Translations under genes and position numbers: made by a program
NCBI GenBank assembly: GCA_049578545.1
Contig: JBAUMF010000095.1
Span: 1-14,468, forward strand
Length of the DNA: 14,468 nt
Origin: DASQBT01 sp049578545
GTDB taxonomy: Bacteria; Pseudomonadota; Gammaproteobacteria; Burkholderiales; Thiobacillaceae
Direction: 5' to 3'
The notes under the pieces: model-generated
Database searches by the model: none
What the model saw: the letters and a program-made list of their open reading frames with translations, nothing else
What the model was told of the DNA's origin: nothing
Shown: in pieces, positions 8,102-14,190 of the stretch
Layout: every line of letters begins with the position of its first letter
Position numbering within the stretch: position 1 is the first letter of the stretch

Positions 8102-8466
8102 GCGCATGAATCTTTCAGGACCTGTGCCTTGAGCCCACGCAATCCCCATGCCAAGCGAATTTCATCAGCGATGGACAACTCTAGCTAATCGTCAGGTCGA
8201 GAGCTGATTACACTGATCTCCTCGCATCAAGGCGAGAAGTAGGCCGGTCGACGTCCGAATGACTTTCGGGGAACCATGCAAACATCAGTGCTACCGCGTT
8301 TCGGCAGACGGTCTACCTGATGGACATGATCCAGGGGAAATGAACCAGCCCCATCAAACGGCCACAAGGTAGGGCGTGCCCCTTGCCCCTGCTGACCTGT
8401 CAGAATCGCTGAAAGATCAACAGTGGATTGCAGAGCATACAGCGTCGTATCCTGGGCCAGCCCCTA
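8098..8466 (-). pseudogene. Decayed unrecognised gene with in-frame stops
   Basis: One minus-strand frame reads as plausible protein over about 120 codons but is cut by TGA at 8229-8227 and TAG at 8187-8185, with another TAG at 8466-8464. Recognisable stretches are LAQDTTLYALQSTVDLSAIL, RPTLWPFDGAGSFPLDHV, HQVDRLPKRGSTDVCMVP, EEISVISSRPDD and LSIADEIRLAWGLRGLKAQV. The final TGA (8100-8098) overlaps the ATG of the next gene, a gene-to-gene junction that supports this frame being real. The same frame stays open above 8466 (GSIRCWDALERERG), so the original gene may have been longer. No start codon can be assigned. Function unknown. Confidence is limited because the case rests on protein-like composition and the ATGA junction. 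Confidence 0.4.
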
Positions 8467-8993
8467 TCCACGCTCACGTTCAAGCGCATCCCAGCAACGG
8501 ATTGAACCCCTTCCTGTATCCCTGTTCTCTTGTCCTGATGGGTCGGAAGGTACAGTCAGCAAAGCATTATGACATGTGCCCGTTTTGGTAATGCAGACAG
8601 TTCAGTGGCCAGGACATGCGAAAGAACCTCTGCCATCAATGTGGCAATGACGTAATCCGGCTTGATAGCAAAGGCGGCGTAAGTGAACGACGCGAAACCG
8701 CCCGTCGCCAAAGGCCTGACTCGGCTCTTTGGTGTGAATCAAACACTCCTGTACCGCTCAAAATCCCTTCTTGGTATAGTGAAGCGGTGCGCTTCACCTG
8801 CGTTGTTGGGCCATTGGTAGATGAGTCTGGGAGCGGTATGCAATTACATAAGTCGAGCACTGCGTGTCCCGAGACGCGTTCTCTCGCTCATTCATGGCCA
8901 TTTACCAGCGCTGTTTGTTCCGCATGAGATACTGGACGGCGACCTTTCCATCGTTACCTATCCGCCATTCGTTGCGAGAATGGGCGACGCCTC
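8467..8993. other. Decayed or non-coding stretch
   Basis: No gene I can defend. A minus-strand frame from 8738 to 8556 is open for about 60 codons and reads smoothly in part (GGFASFTYAAFAIKPDYVIA, TLMAEVLSHVLATELSALP) but lacks a proper start. A plus-strand frame from ATG 8821 reads plausibly for about 55 codons (RVLSLIHGHLPALFVPHEIL) before running antisense into the secreted-protein gene at 8994. Both may be remnants. A 7-bp hairpin lies at 8779-8797. Confidence 0.4.
8779..8797. repeat. 7-bp inverted repeat (hairpin)
   Basis: GTGAAGC and GCTTCAC are perfect arms around the five-base loop GGTGC. There is no U-run on either side, so it is not a typical intrinsic terminator. It could be an operator or a relic. 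Confidence 0.35.
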
Positions 8994-9416
8994 TCACTCA
9001 CTCCCGCATCCGCCGGATTCTGTTTCGACGTTGCCCTGCTGGTCGAGGCGTGCCGCTCCCGCTGCATCCGTCTTCACAGTGCCGACAAACATCATGCTTT
9101 CGATGCGGTTGAAGTGGACATCTAACGCCCGATCGACCTGGCGGTCGGTAAGCCCGTCGTAGATAAATACATTGCCAGCACGTTCGTGCACCAGTTCATT
9201 GGCAGTTGGCTCATTCAAGCGGCGCAACTCCCACTGCAGCAAGCTCGCTTGTACCGAGGGATCTGCTGCACCAGCCGGCATCGCGCACCGCAACGCCATT
9301 ACGGCCAGCATGCAGGCCGCTACACGGTGCCAGTGCGCACTCTTACCCCACCATTGGGCTGAAGGCCCACGGCAAACCGTCCGTGCGAACATCATTTCGC
9401 TCAAGATCGTATCCAT
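8994..9416 (-). CDS. Small exported protein of unknown function
   Basis: 140 residues from ATG 9416-9414. I chose this start because GAGGAGG lies about eight bases upstream; the frame extends 48 codons further up but with no better start. Residues 1-50 contain a long Sec-type signal (basic W-H-R, then VAACMLAVMALRCAMPAGAA, probable cleavage before DPSVQ). The mature part of about 90 residues is hydrophilic: LQWELRRLNEPTANELVHER, then IFIYDGL-like VFIYDGLTDRQVDRALDVHF, FNRIESMMFVGTV, and a Gly/Glu-rich tail ending GGCGSE. It looks like a folded small periplasmic protein and I do not recognise the family. It lies at the downstream end of the minus-strand cluster. No copy of the 66-bp promoter-like module was found directly before it. 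Confidence 0.7.
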   Translation of the reverse strand: MDTILSEMMFARTVCRGPSAQWWGKSAHWHRVAACMLAVMALRCAMPAGAADPSVQASLLQWELRRLNEPTANELVHERAGNVFIYDGLTDRQVDRALDVHFNRIESMMFVGTVKTDAAGAARLDQQGNVETESGGCGSE

Positions 9417-9786
9417 TTTCCTGCCCTCCTCGTAGCGGAGAAGACTCCGTGTGCACGCGTTGCGATCAGCCATGCCATCTGCCGGCGCGCCGGTCACAAA
9501 AATATGTTGTCGTACCTGCCCTAACTGACAGGGGAAGGCAGATGCATCTGCGCCTGACACGGGATTTCCCCCTATAACATTTACAAACCTCGCTGGTATT
9601 CTCCGTAGCCGAATGTTCGCGGCGTTTCAGACCAAATCGGCAGACGCGCCGCAATCCAGCAAGCGGATTTGCCGCCTGCTTAAATGTGGAGAAGGCATCC
9701 TCAAGGTTCAGGCCGCTGTTACGCCCGGCTTCGATGAATCAGCTGGCAACGGCCTGTGAATGACCCTTCCCCACGAGCCCCAGGCA
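9417..9786. other. Intergenic stretch between two secreted-protein genes
   Basis: About 370 bases. Minus-strand frames exist but are broken and lack ribosome sites; one piece reads FIEAGRNSGLNLEDAFSTFK (near 9737-9670) and might be a remnant. The region presumably carries the leader of the secreted protein at 9416. TTGTAAATGTTATAGG (minus strand, about 9587-9572) offers a poor -35/-10-like pair. No terminator with a U-run was seen after the repeat-protein gene. Confidence 0.35.
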
Positions 9787-10092
9787 TCATTTCGACAATC
9801 CAGCCCAATCAAGCTGGGCCACGTTCGCCCTCTGTGTGTCGCGCGACAATGCGGCCCAATCGAGCTGGCCCGCGTTTGGCATCTGTACCTCGCCGGACAA
9901 TGCAGTCCAATCGAGCCGGCCCGCGTTTGGCATCTGCGCATCGCGGGACAATGCCGCCCAGTCGAGTCGTGCCGGGTCTGTAATGGCTGTGTCCTTCATC
10001 GTGAAATCTGCAGCCGACACGCTGCCGATAGCTCCCGCGATGGCAAGCCAGCCAGTGCTCCTAATTACGCTAAATCCAATTTGCCTTTTCAT
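9787..10092 (-). CDS. Secreted protein built of 17-residue tandem repeats
   Basis: 101 residues from ATG 10092-10090, chosen because GAAGGAG ends six bases upstream; another ATG at 10107 lacks a ribosome site. Residues 1-27 form a Sec signal peptide (MKRQIGF, hydrophobic WLAIAGAIG, cleavage after VSA). The rest, after a short linker, is three full 17-residue units and one partial unit, each beginning R/Q-LDW-A/T-A-LS and ending in QMPNAG or a variant: RLDWAALSRDAQMPNAG, RLDWTALSGEVQMPNAG, QLDWAALSRDTQRANVA, then QLDWAGLSK and stop. No cysteines. I know no family with this repeat. It could be a small repeat-fold or surface protein, or a precursor cut into similar peptides; neither is shown. 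It probably shares a transcript with the gene at 10470. Confidence 0.75.
   Translation of the reverse strand: MKRQIGFSVIRSTGWLAIAGAIGSVSAADFTMKDTAITDPARLDWAALSRDAQMPNAGRLDWTALSGEVQMPNAGQLDWAALSRDTQRANVAQLDWAGLSK
9790..9969 (-). repeat. 51-bp in-frame tandem repeat (3.5 copies)
   Basis: On the minus strand, units begin at 9969, 9918, 9867 and 9816, the last one cut off after 27 bases by the stop. Each full unit is 51 bases, keeping the reading frame. The second and first units are the most alike. Variation between copies is mostly conservative at the protein level, and the LDW core is invariant. Confidence 0.85.
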
Positions 10093-10251
10093 ATCAAGCT
10101 CCTTCATTTGTGTCCGATGTCCCCGGCAGCAAGGGACGGTCTGTCGGAAGCTGCCCTTTCTACCCTGTCGATTAGGTTGATGGCCGCGACCATTACCTGC
10201 CTCGCAGGACAGAACCTCATTCGAGCCTTATCTATGCGTCGCATGGCCGAA

Positions 10252-10470
10252 TTAGTCCATGCGCTCCGTGAACACAGTCACGGATTTGCATGCGATATCC
10301 ACAGCCACATCGCATGCGTCTGGCACCAGCCATTCCAATAGCTCGTAAACGCGTTGCTGTTGATCCACGGGTGGCAGCAACAGGTCCATGAGCTGCGGCG
10401 AGCGCGATGGCGAATGATGAAACTCTTGACTTGGTATCAGTACGGTATTGCGCATTTTCGATATCTCCAT
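10252..10470 (-). CDS. Small cytosolic protein of unknown function
   Basis: 72 residues from ATG 10470, or 67 from ATG 10455, which has GGAG nine bases upstream and may be the true start. The sequence is hydrophilic with a probable helical centre: MRNTVLIPSQEFHHSPSRSP, LMDLLLPPVDQQQRVYELLE, WLVPDACDVAVDIACKSVTV, ending FTERMD. There is no signal peptide or membrane helix and I do not recognise a family. A copy of the 66-bp promoter-like module (10536-10601) stands 65 bases upstream of the first ATG, which supports this frame over an overlapping minus-strand frame (10507-10232) that is Ala/Arg/Cys-rich and looks spurious. The repeat-protein gene follows 159 bases downstream and has no module of its own. 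Confidence 0.55.
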   Translation of the reverse strand: MEISKMRNTVLIPSQEFHHSPSRSPQLMDLLLPPVDQQQRVYELLEWLVPDACDVAVDIACKSVTVFTERMD

Positions 10471-10535
10471 ATTTCGCTCTTTCTACTTCTGCAGTCGGTT
10501 GCGACACTAAAGTCTTTCCGCTACTTCCATGATCA

Positions 10536-10601
10536 CCAATCTACAGGGATCACCTTGCGCCGGCTGTGAAGTCTGCACGGTGGAATTTGTGAAGAATTCA
10601 C
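10536..10601 (-). promoter_or_regulatory. Copy A of conserved 66-bp promoter-like module
   Basis: On the minus strand it begins GTGAATTCTTCAC (a perfect GTGAA-N3-TTCAC palindrome, 10601-10589), has a second TTCAC at 10570-10566, and 21 bases later GTAGATTGG (10544-10536). By hand count it matches copy B at 47 of 66 positions with no gaps. TAGATT could serve as a -10 box; the -35 position is poor, as in activator-dependent promoters. It precedes the 72-residue protein gene. Confidence 0.6.
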
Positions 10602-10612
10602 CTCACAAATTC
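10583..10612. repeat. 10-bp perfect inverted repeat overlapping module A
   Basis: GAATTTGTGA (10583-10592) and TCACAAATTC (10603-10612) are perfect arms around ten bases. It extends the symmetric site of module A outward, so the module A operator may be longer than in the other copies. There is no U-run, though it lies seven bases after the stop of the HMA-like gene and could also act as a weak terminator. Confidence 0.5.
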
Positions 10613-10618
10613 AGAGAA

Positions 10619-11017
10619 CTAGCAACCGGCTACGCACGCGTGCAGCCCCATATCGCCGAGGTGGCGCAGGATGTCGCGGCGCTGTGACAGGCTGGGGTCG
10701 TACTCGATAAACAGAAAGTGGCTGGTCCGGCTCTGCCGCGCCGAGGTAATTGCGCTGTTGGAGCGAAGGGACCGCAACAGATCCGCCATTTCTGAATCGT
10801 TCATGGATTCCTTCACACCTATCAGCGCGGTCATGATGAATCGCCTTCCGTTTCGACTCGCCGACGTCACCTCCTCACCGGCTGGGTGTTCGTGCCCTTC
10901 GACTCTCGCATCGTGCGAGACGGGGAACTGCGGCAGCCCCGGTAACGTGGTAACGGGGCAATATGGGAAACCAGCGTGGCTGAGGCTGGCAGTACGTTTC
11001 ATGATGCTGTTCTTCAT
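10619..11017 (-). CDS. HMA-like fold protein lacking the CxxC metal site
   Basis: 132 residues from ATG 11017 with AAGGAGA six bases upstream. The first 60 residues are low-complexity, His/Pro-containing and probably disordered, with no signal peptide. Residues 60-132 have the beta-alpha-beta-beta-alpha-beta pattern of heavy-metal-associated (ferredoxin-like) domains: IMTALIGVKESMNDSEMADL, a middle strand HFLFIEYDPSLSQRRDILRH and HLGDMGLHACVAGC. The position of the usual MxCxxC loop holds GVKESMND, so the classic metal site is absent; the C-terminal CVAGC pair is the only cysteine pair nearby. The assignment comes from pattern, not a search. A copy of the 66-bp module lies upstream. The gene at 10470 follows with its own module, so the two may be separate transcripts under common control. 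Confidence 0.65.
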   Translation of the reverse strand: MKNSIMKRTASLSHAGFPYCPVTTLPGLPQFPVSHDARVEGHEHPAGEEVTSASRNGRRFIMTALIGVKESMNDSEMADLLRSLRSNSAITSARQSRTSHFLFIEYDPSLSQRRDILRHLGDMGLHACVAGC

Positions 11018-11074
11018 GGCTTGTCTCCTTGAATTAAGAATTGAATGCCAGACGGCCTATCCGTTCTGGTGAAG

Positions 11075-11140
11075 TCAGTATCGCGCTAGTGCTGTCCGCG
11101 ATCAGTGAACTGTCAGGCGGGAAATTTGCGAAAAATTACC
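11075..11140 (-). promoter_or_regulatory. Copy C of conserved 66-bp promoter-like module
   Basis: The most diverged copy. The minus strand reads GGTAATTTTTCGCAAATTTC from 11140, a weakened version of the palindrome, with AGTTCAC ending at 11105 and CGATACTGA at 11083-11075 in the position of the GTAGAGTGG block. It ends 57 bases before the ATG of the HMA-like gene. Spacing is identical to the other copies. Confidence 0.5.
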
Positions 11141-11484
11141 AATGGGGCGGAAATGTTTCCCTGTGTACCTGGTGGGAAGGCGCACCGTGGCGCAGGCGTG
11201 TGGACAAGAGCTCAGAGCCAGCGACGGGCAACAAGCAAGAGCGAGGTGCATCTCCCATTAAACGGAAGGTCGCCGGATGCGGATCACGGCGAGATGCGAT
11301 CAATGATCCAGAATGGCACTGCAACGCGAATCATGGCTGCGGGGAATCACGGCAGCGTTGTCAGGGCTTCGTTGATGTCAAAACCAGCCATTTGGCGACG
11401 GCTCAGACGGAATAGAAAACGAAACCTTCATCGATAGCCCTCGCTTCCACCCCGCGGCCGCATCTGCGCGTCCGGCAGCCGCAT
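11141..11484. other. Intergenic stretch after PurU, no convincing gene
   Basis: Frames on both strands are short, lack ribosome sites and read poorly, so none is called. A GC-rich imperfect hairpin (GCGGCTGC with GCGGCCGC) lies just after the PurU stop, near 11455-11483, but no U-run follows, so it is at most a weak terminator. Confidence 0.45.
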
Positions 11485-12234
11485 TCAGCCAATTGCTCCG
11501 TAAGCCATTTCAAGCATCGGGTATGTCATATCGACGTCGTCATCGACGACGACAGTCCTGTTGAGGTGAACCCGGACCCGGTTACTGATGTGCCACTTCA
11601 CCGCCCGCGTGAGTACAGCCTTTTCCAGGTCCGCACCCTTCCGTATCAGGTCCTGCACGCTGTCTCTATGGCTGACGCGAATCACGTCCTGCTCAATGAT
11701 GGGGCCATCGTCCAGCACCTCGGTCACATAGTGGGCGGTGGCCCCGATGATCTTTACGCCCCGTTCGTAGGCCCGGTGATAGGGCTCGGCTCCAGCGAAC
11801 GCTGGAAGCAAAGAGTGGTGGATGTTTATGATGCGGTGTTCATAGCGACGGACAAACTCAGCGGACAGAACCTGCATGTACCGGGCCAGCACGATCAGGT
11901 CCACCTGATGCTGGCGCAGCAGTTCAAGCTGCACCGCTTCAGCCTGGTTGCGCAGGTCGCGCTGCACCAACACGTGGTGGAAGGCAATGTCATAGGCCTC
12001 CGCCAATGCACTGAGGTCGTAATGGTTGCTTATGATGAGCGGAATCTGGCAATGCAGCTCGCCGTTCCGGTGTGCACGGAGCAGGTCGGCGAGACAGTGA
12101 TCTCGCCGCGAGACAAAGATGGCCACGCGTGGCGTGTGAGCGCGTATCTGCCGCTCATCCAACAGCTGTAGGCGGTTCGGCGGCACTGGCGAGCGCTGTG
12201 TCTCCGGGCTGGGTGTTGCTTCAATGCCAAACAT
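11485..12234 (-). CDS. purU: PurU-type formyltetrahydrofolate deformylase without ACT domain
   Basis: 249 residues from ATG 12234 with GAGGAG six bases upstream. The catalytic domain is complete: RVAIFVSRRDHCLADLL (36-52), LIVLARYMQVLSAEFV, INIHHSLLPAF with Asn137 and His139, YERGVKIIGATAHYV, and LDDGPIIEQDVI with Asp175, the Asn-His-Asp set of formyltransferase-fold enzymes. PurU hydrolyses 10-formyl-tetrahydrofolate to tetrahydrofolate and formate. E. coli PurU has an N-terminal ACT domain of about 80 residues for methionine/glycine control. Here it is replaced by some 35 unrelated residues, and the C-terminus carries an extra acidic piece (VVDDDVDMTYPMLEMAYG). So it is probably unregulated by amino acids, or a paralogue with a special role. 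Copy B of the module lies 81 bases upstream. A perfect 8-bp hairpin at 12087-12108 is inside the coding sequence. Confidence 0.9.
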   Translation of the reverse strand: MFGIEATPSPETQRSPVPPNRLQLLDERQIRAHTPRVAIFVSRRDHCLADLLRAHRNGELHCQIPLIISNHYDLSALAEAYDIAFHHVLVQRDLRNQAEAVQLELLRQHQVDLIVLARYMQVLSAEFVRRYEHRIINIHHSLLPAFAGAEPYHRAYERGVKIIGATAHYVTEVLDDGPIIEQDVIRVSHRDSVQDLIRKGADLEKAVLTRAVKWHISNRVRVHLNRTVVVDDDVDMTYPMLEMAYGAIG

Positions 12235-12315
12235 TCTTGACTCCTCAGCGTTACATCATTGCTGGTCCTGCAGTTGGCCCCGATTCGAGGGATTCCTGCT
12301 GGCGTTCCATGAAGA

Positions 12316-12381
12316 CCACTCTACGCGGATCAGCCGTCACCGGCTGTGAACTTCGCAAGGCAGCTTTTGTGCAATATTCAC
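12316..12381 (-). promoter_or_regulatory. Copy B of conserved 66-bp promoter-like module
   Basis: The minus strand reads GTGAATATTGCAC (12381-12369, palindrome with one mismatch), AGTTCACAGCCGG around 12352-12340 and GTAGAGTGG at 12324-12316. Similarity to copy A continues past the module (CATGGAA, then CCAACTGCAG against CCGACTGCAG). It sits before PurU and overlaps the extreme 3' end of the propeller-like gene as currently read. Confidence 0.6.
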
Positions 12382-13305
12382 TTGCCATTGGTCCTGGCCC
12401 GTGACTGAATGTAAACGGTCTCCCCGTGAAGGGGCGGAAGTGGACCGCGTCGTAGATCGCCAATGGATAGGCCCGCCTGCGCGCATCGCTTTGATAGGAA
12501 TCTCGACGAGAAACAACTCGGTCTCGCGCTGACCGATGATGACGGAGAGAACGTTGTGGCTCACCGAGATGTCAGGGTGGTTCATGCCCTTGTTGAAGCG
12601 AGGGTGCGAGGCGCGCAAGTCCCAGTATGTCCAGCCCGTGCACTTGGTACAGATGATCTCTTGCGGGCTGGCCGCGGCAATGCGCAATAGATTCGGATCG
12701 TTCGTGCCGGCATTGAACTGTATGAGCCAGACGAAGCGGTCAATGCCTGGCAGGTACTGCGCTACCTGGCTGTAGCACTGGCCGCCGCCTCCGATAGGCG
12801 GGAACATGGCAGTTGGATTGAGCGCGACTAAGGTATTCCCGCCATCAGCGGAATAGCCGGCATAGCCATTCCCGACAGTCAGCACCAGGCTGCCGCACTT
12901 CGCTTGGTGGATATCGGCATCGGGCAAAGAGACGCTTGCGGCTATGCTGCCACGGGGCGGGTACGGCGCACCGTATACGCGTTCCGGGTAGACAACGCCC
13001 CTAAGCGATTCCGTGCTTCCGCGATGTTCTGGCATAGGTTCGCCGTGTACATCCTCGCCGGAGGGCGTGACACTTTTCGGCCGCGCGCATACGTTTGCGG
13101 CGTGCACCCGTCCCGGGTCGACGCGCGCTTCGTTGAGCCGCTCACCGATGTGCCTGGAAAGGCGTTCCAGCAACGAAATGATGTTGGCCATCTGGCTGGA
13201 CAAGTTGCCCAGCCGTTCGCTGTGAGACGCGTAAAGCTCAAGAAGCGTCTTCAACGGCGGCGTCATCTCGTCGGAATATTCTTGCCGACCATACTTGGTT
13301 GACAT
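12337..13305 (-). CDS. Coiled-coil / beta-propeller-like protein of unknown function
   Basis: 322 residues as read, from ATG 13305 with AAAGGAGA upstream. Residues 15-60 look like a coiled coil (LLELYASHSERLGNLSSQMA, NIISLLERLSRHIGERLNEA). A Pro-rich linker follows to about 125. Residues 135-275 resemble part of a sialidase/BNR-type propeller: an Asp-box-like YSADGGNTL (151-159), a WLIQF strand, and HPDISVSHNVLSVIIGQRET leading to FLVEIPIKAM. Neither signal peptide nor membrane segment is present. The last 45 residues (from GGPIHWRSTTRSTS) are of poor quality and run through promoter-like copy B, so a one-base shift near 12470 is likely; of the other frames, one stops at 12378 and one reaches 12251. 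It follows the small gene at 13560 and DsrE at short gaps, probably one operon. Confidence 0.6.
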   Translation of the reverse strand: MSTKYGRQEYSDEMTPPLKTLLELYASHSERLGNLSSQMANIISLLERLSRHIGERLNEARVDPGRVHAANVCARPKSVTPSGEDVHGEPMPEHRGSTESLRGVVYPERVYGAPYPPRGSIAASVSLPDADIHQAKCGSLVLTVGNGYAGYSADGGNTLVALNPTAMFPPIGGGGQCYSQVAQYLPGIDRFVWLIQFNAGTNDPNLLRIAAASPQEIICTKCTGWTYWDLRASHPRFNKGMNHPDISVSHNVLSVIIGQRETELFLVEIPIKAMRAGGPIHWRSTTRSTSAPSRGDRLHSVTGQDQWQVNIAQKLPCEVHSR

Positions 13306-13325
13306 TTCATGGTCTCCTTTCTCAG

Positions 13326-13339
13326 CGGGGTTTTCCCCG
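13326..13339. repeat. Small GC hairpin before the propeller-like gene
   Basis: CGGGG-TTTT-CCCCG, a five-base-pair stem directly before the ribosome site of the gene at 13305 and after the stop at 13345. It may insulate or tune translation of the downstream gene; no U-run follows on the minus strand. Confidence 0.3.
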
Positions 13340-13344
13340 AGCAG

Positions 13345-13560
13345 TCACTCCGGACCCGTGGAAACATTAGACAAGGGCGGGAGCTTGATGCTGCCATGGC
13401 CGAATTGTGGGACGTTCGATACGGTACGGTCTCCCGGATTGAGGTTCGAGGCAATGTCGTCCGGCGGGAAATATCGAATGTTGGGGTCGACTACTCGTAG
13501 CCCGCAGGTGTATGTCCTTGCCCCCACTGACGGCTGCCCGCCCGCCGCAACCGGTATCAC
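13345..13560 (-). CDS. Small unrecognised protein, start uncertain
   Basis: 71 residues if started at GTG 13560: MIPVAAGGQPSVGARTYTCG, then LRVVDPNIRYFPPDDIASNL, and PQFGHGSIKLPPLSNVSTGP. It is Pro/Gly/Asn-rich with one cysteine and no signal peptide; family unknown. No ATG and no ribosome site precede the GTG. An alternative is that a GTG at 13600, immediately after the DsrE stop (TAAGTG), starts the protein in another frame (MASDPLSILRSVLSDTGCGG) and a shift at the C5 run 13521-13525 joins the two. In either case the gene lies between DsrE and the propeller-like gene on one strand with small gaps, so it belongs to that operon. Confidence 0.5.
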   Translation of the reverse strand: MIPVAAGGQPSVGARTYTCGLRVVDPNIRYFPPDDIASNLNPGDRTVSNVPQFGHGSIKLPPLSNVSTGPE

Positions 13561-13600
13561 TGAGAACAGAACGGAGTATCGATAATGGGTCAGATGCCAC

Positions 13601-14068
13601 TTAAAAGGTGACTACCCGGCCCGCGATCACTCGTTCCATCACCGTGGCCATACCCTGGACTTGTATCCCTGGCCAGCGAGGCGAGTCTTCGGCGGTGTAT
13701 GGCGAGCCGCAATGTGCTGCCTCGCAGGCCGCACATACGGCCACACTGCCGCCCAGGGTCAGATACTCCGCGAACAACTCCTGCAGGTCAGGAAACCCGT
13801 CTATTCGGACCTTACGGCTTTGGCCCTGGTAGACCCAGTCCCGCCCCGAGCCCACCAGAAATACATGGGTGTCCATGTCCATGGACAAGGCGGTGCAGGC
13901 CATGGACAAGGCCAGGGTTGCACGCACGCCACCATCCTCGATTCCGGCAGTCAGGATGATGGTGCAATAGGGTGCGCCTGATTCCTGCACGGCGAAGGAC
14001 TGGAACGGGGCCTTGAAATCCAGCTTTGCGGTGCCGGGACGAGAAGTGATTTCGGTACTCGGTGTCAT
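13601..14068 (-). CDS. DsrE-family protein
   Basis: 155 residues from ATG 14068 (AGGTGAGGG about seven bases upstream). After 30 disordered residues the DsrE-like alpha/beta fold is visible: TIILTAGIEDGGVRATLALS (36-55), MDTHVFLVGSGRDWVY (65-80), then FPDLQELFAEYLTLGGSVAV and the cysteine region VCAACEAAHC (111-120; Cys112, Cys115, Cys120), ending MATVMERVIAGRVVTF. DsrE/TusD-type proteins carry persulfide sulfur on a cysteine in a comparable loop; a CxxC arrangement would fit a sulfur- or redox-handling role, but that is inferred. It is the first gene of the minus-strand cluster, preceded by copy D of the 66-bp module and followed closely by two genes of unknown function. Cytoplasmic. Confidence 0.8.
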   Translation of the reverse strand: MTPSTEITSRPGTAKLDFKAPFQSFAVQESGAPYCTIILTAGIEDGGVRATLALSMACTALSMDMDTHVFLVGSGRDWVYQGQSRKVRIDGFPDLQELFAEYLTLGGSVAVCAACEAAHCGSPYTAEDSPRWPGIQVQGMATVMERVIAGRVVTF

Positions 14069-14190
14069 AGTGGTTCCCTCACCTTCTGTTACGAACTATC
14101 GAAACGGCCCAAGCAAACTCGGCTCTTCTGGCCGGTGTTGCCACCGATGCGTGTCAGCCCGACGGCGGCGATTCGAGCCTTACTTGCCAC

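Noticed and set aside
7878..8188. Two hydrophobic plus-strand frames rich in Leu, Phe, Cys and Ser
   Set aside because: They are the antisense of the charged coiled-coil-like minus-strand remnant, which explains the apparent membrane-like composition.
8821..9162. Plus-strand frame beginning ATG 8821
   Set aside because: The first half reads plausibly, but no ribosome site precedes it, and its second half is antisense to the better supported secreted-protein gene at 8994-9416; at most a remnant.
9725..9750. Possible fifth copy of the promoter module (TTCACAGGCCG... on the minus strand)
   Set aside because: Only the TTCACAG and part of the following block agree; the GTGAA-N3-TTCAC palindrome is missing at the required distance.
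9790..9969. 51-bp periodic DNA repeat considered as a CRISPR-like array or intergenic repeat
   Set aside because: The repeats are contiguous, without spacers, in frame, and encode a signal-peptide-bearing protein with its own ribosome site.
12087..12108. Perfect 8-bp hairpin CGGCGAGA / TCTCGCCG
   Set aside because: It lies inside the conserved PurU coding sequence (VSRRDHCLADLL region) and is probably a codon-level coincidence.
12342..12381. Module B read as a sigma-54 promoter (TGGCAAG ... TTGCA on the minus strand)
   Set aside because: The spacing between the two elements is two bases too long for a -24/-12 promoter, and the other three copies do not keep these bases.
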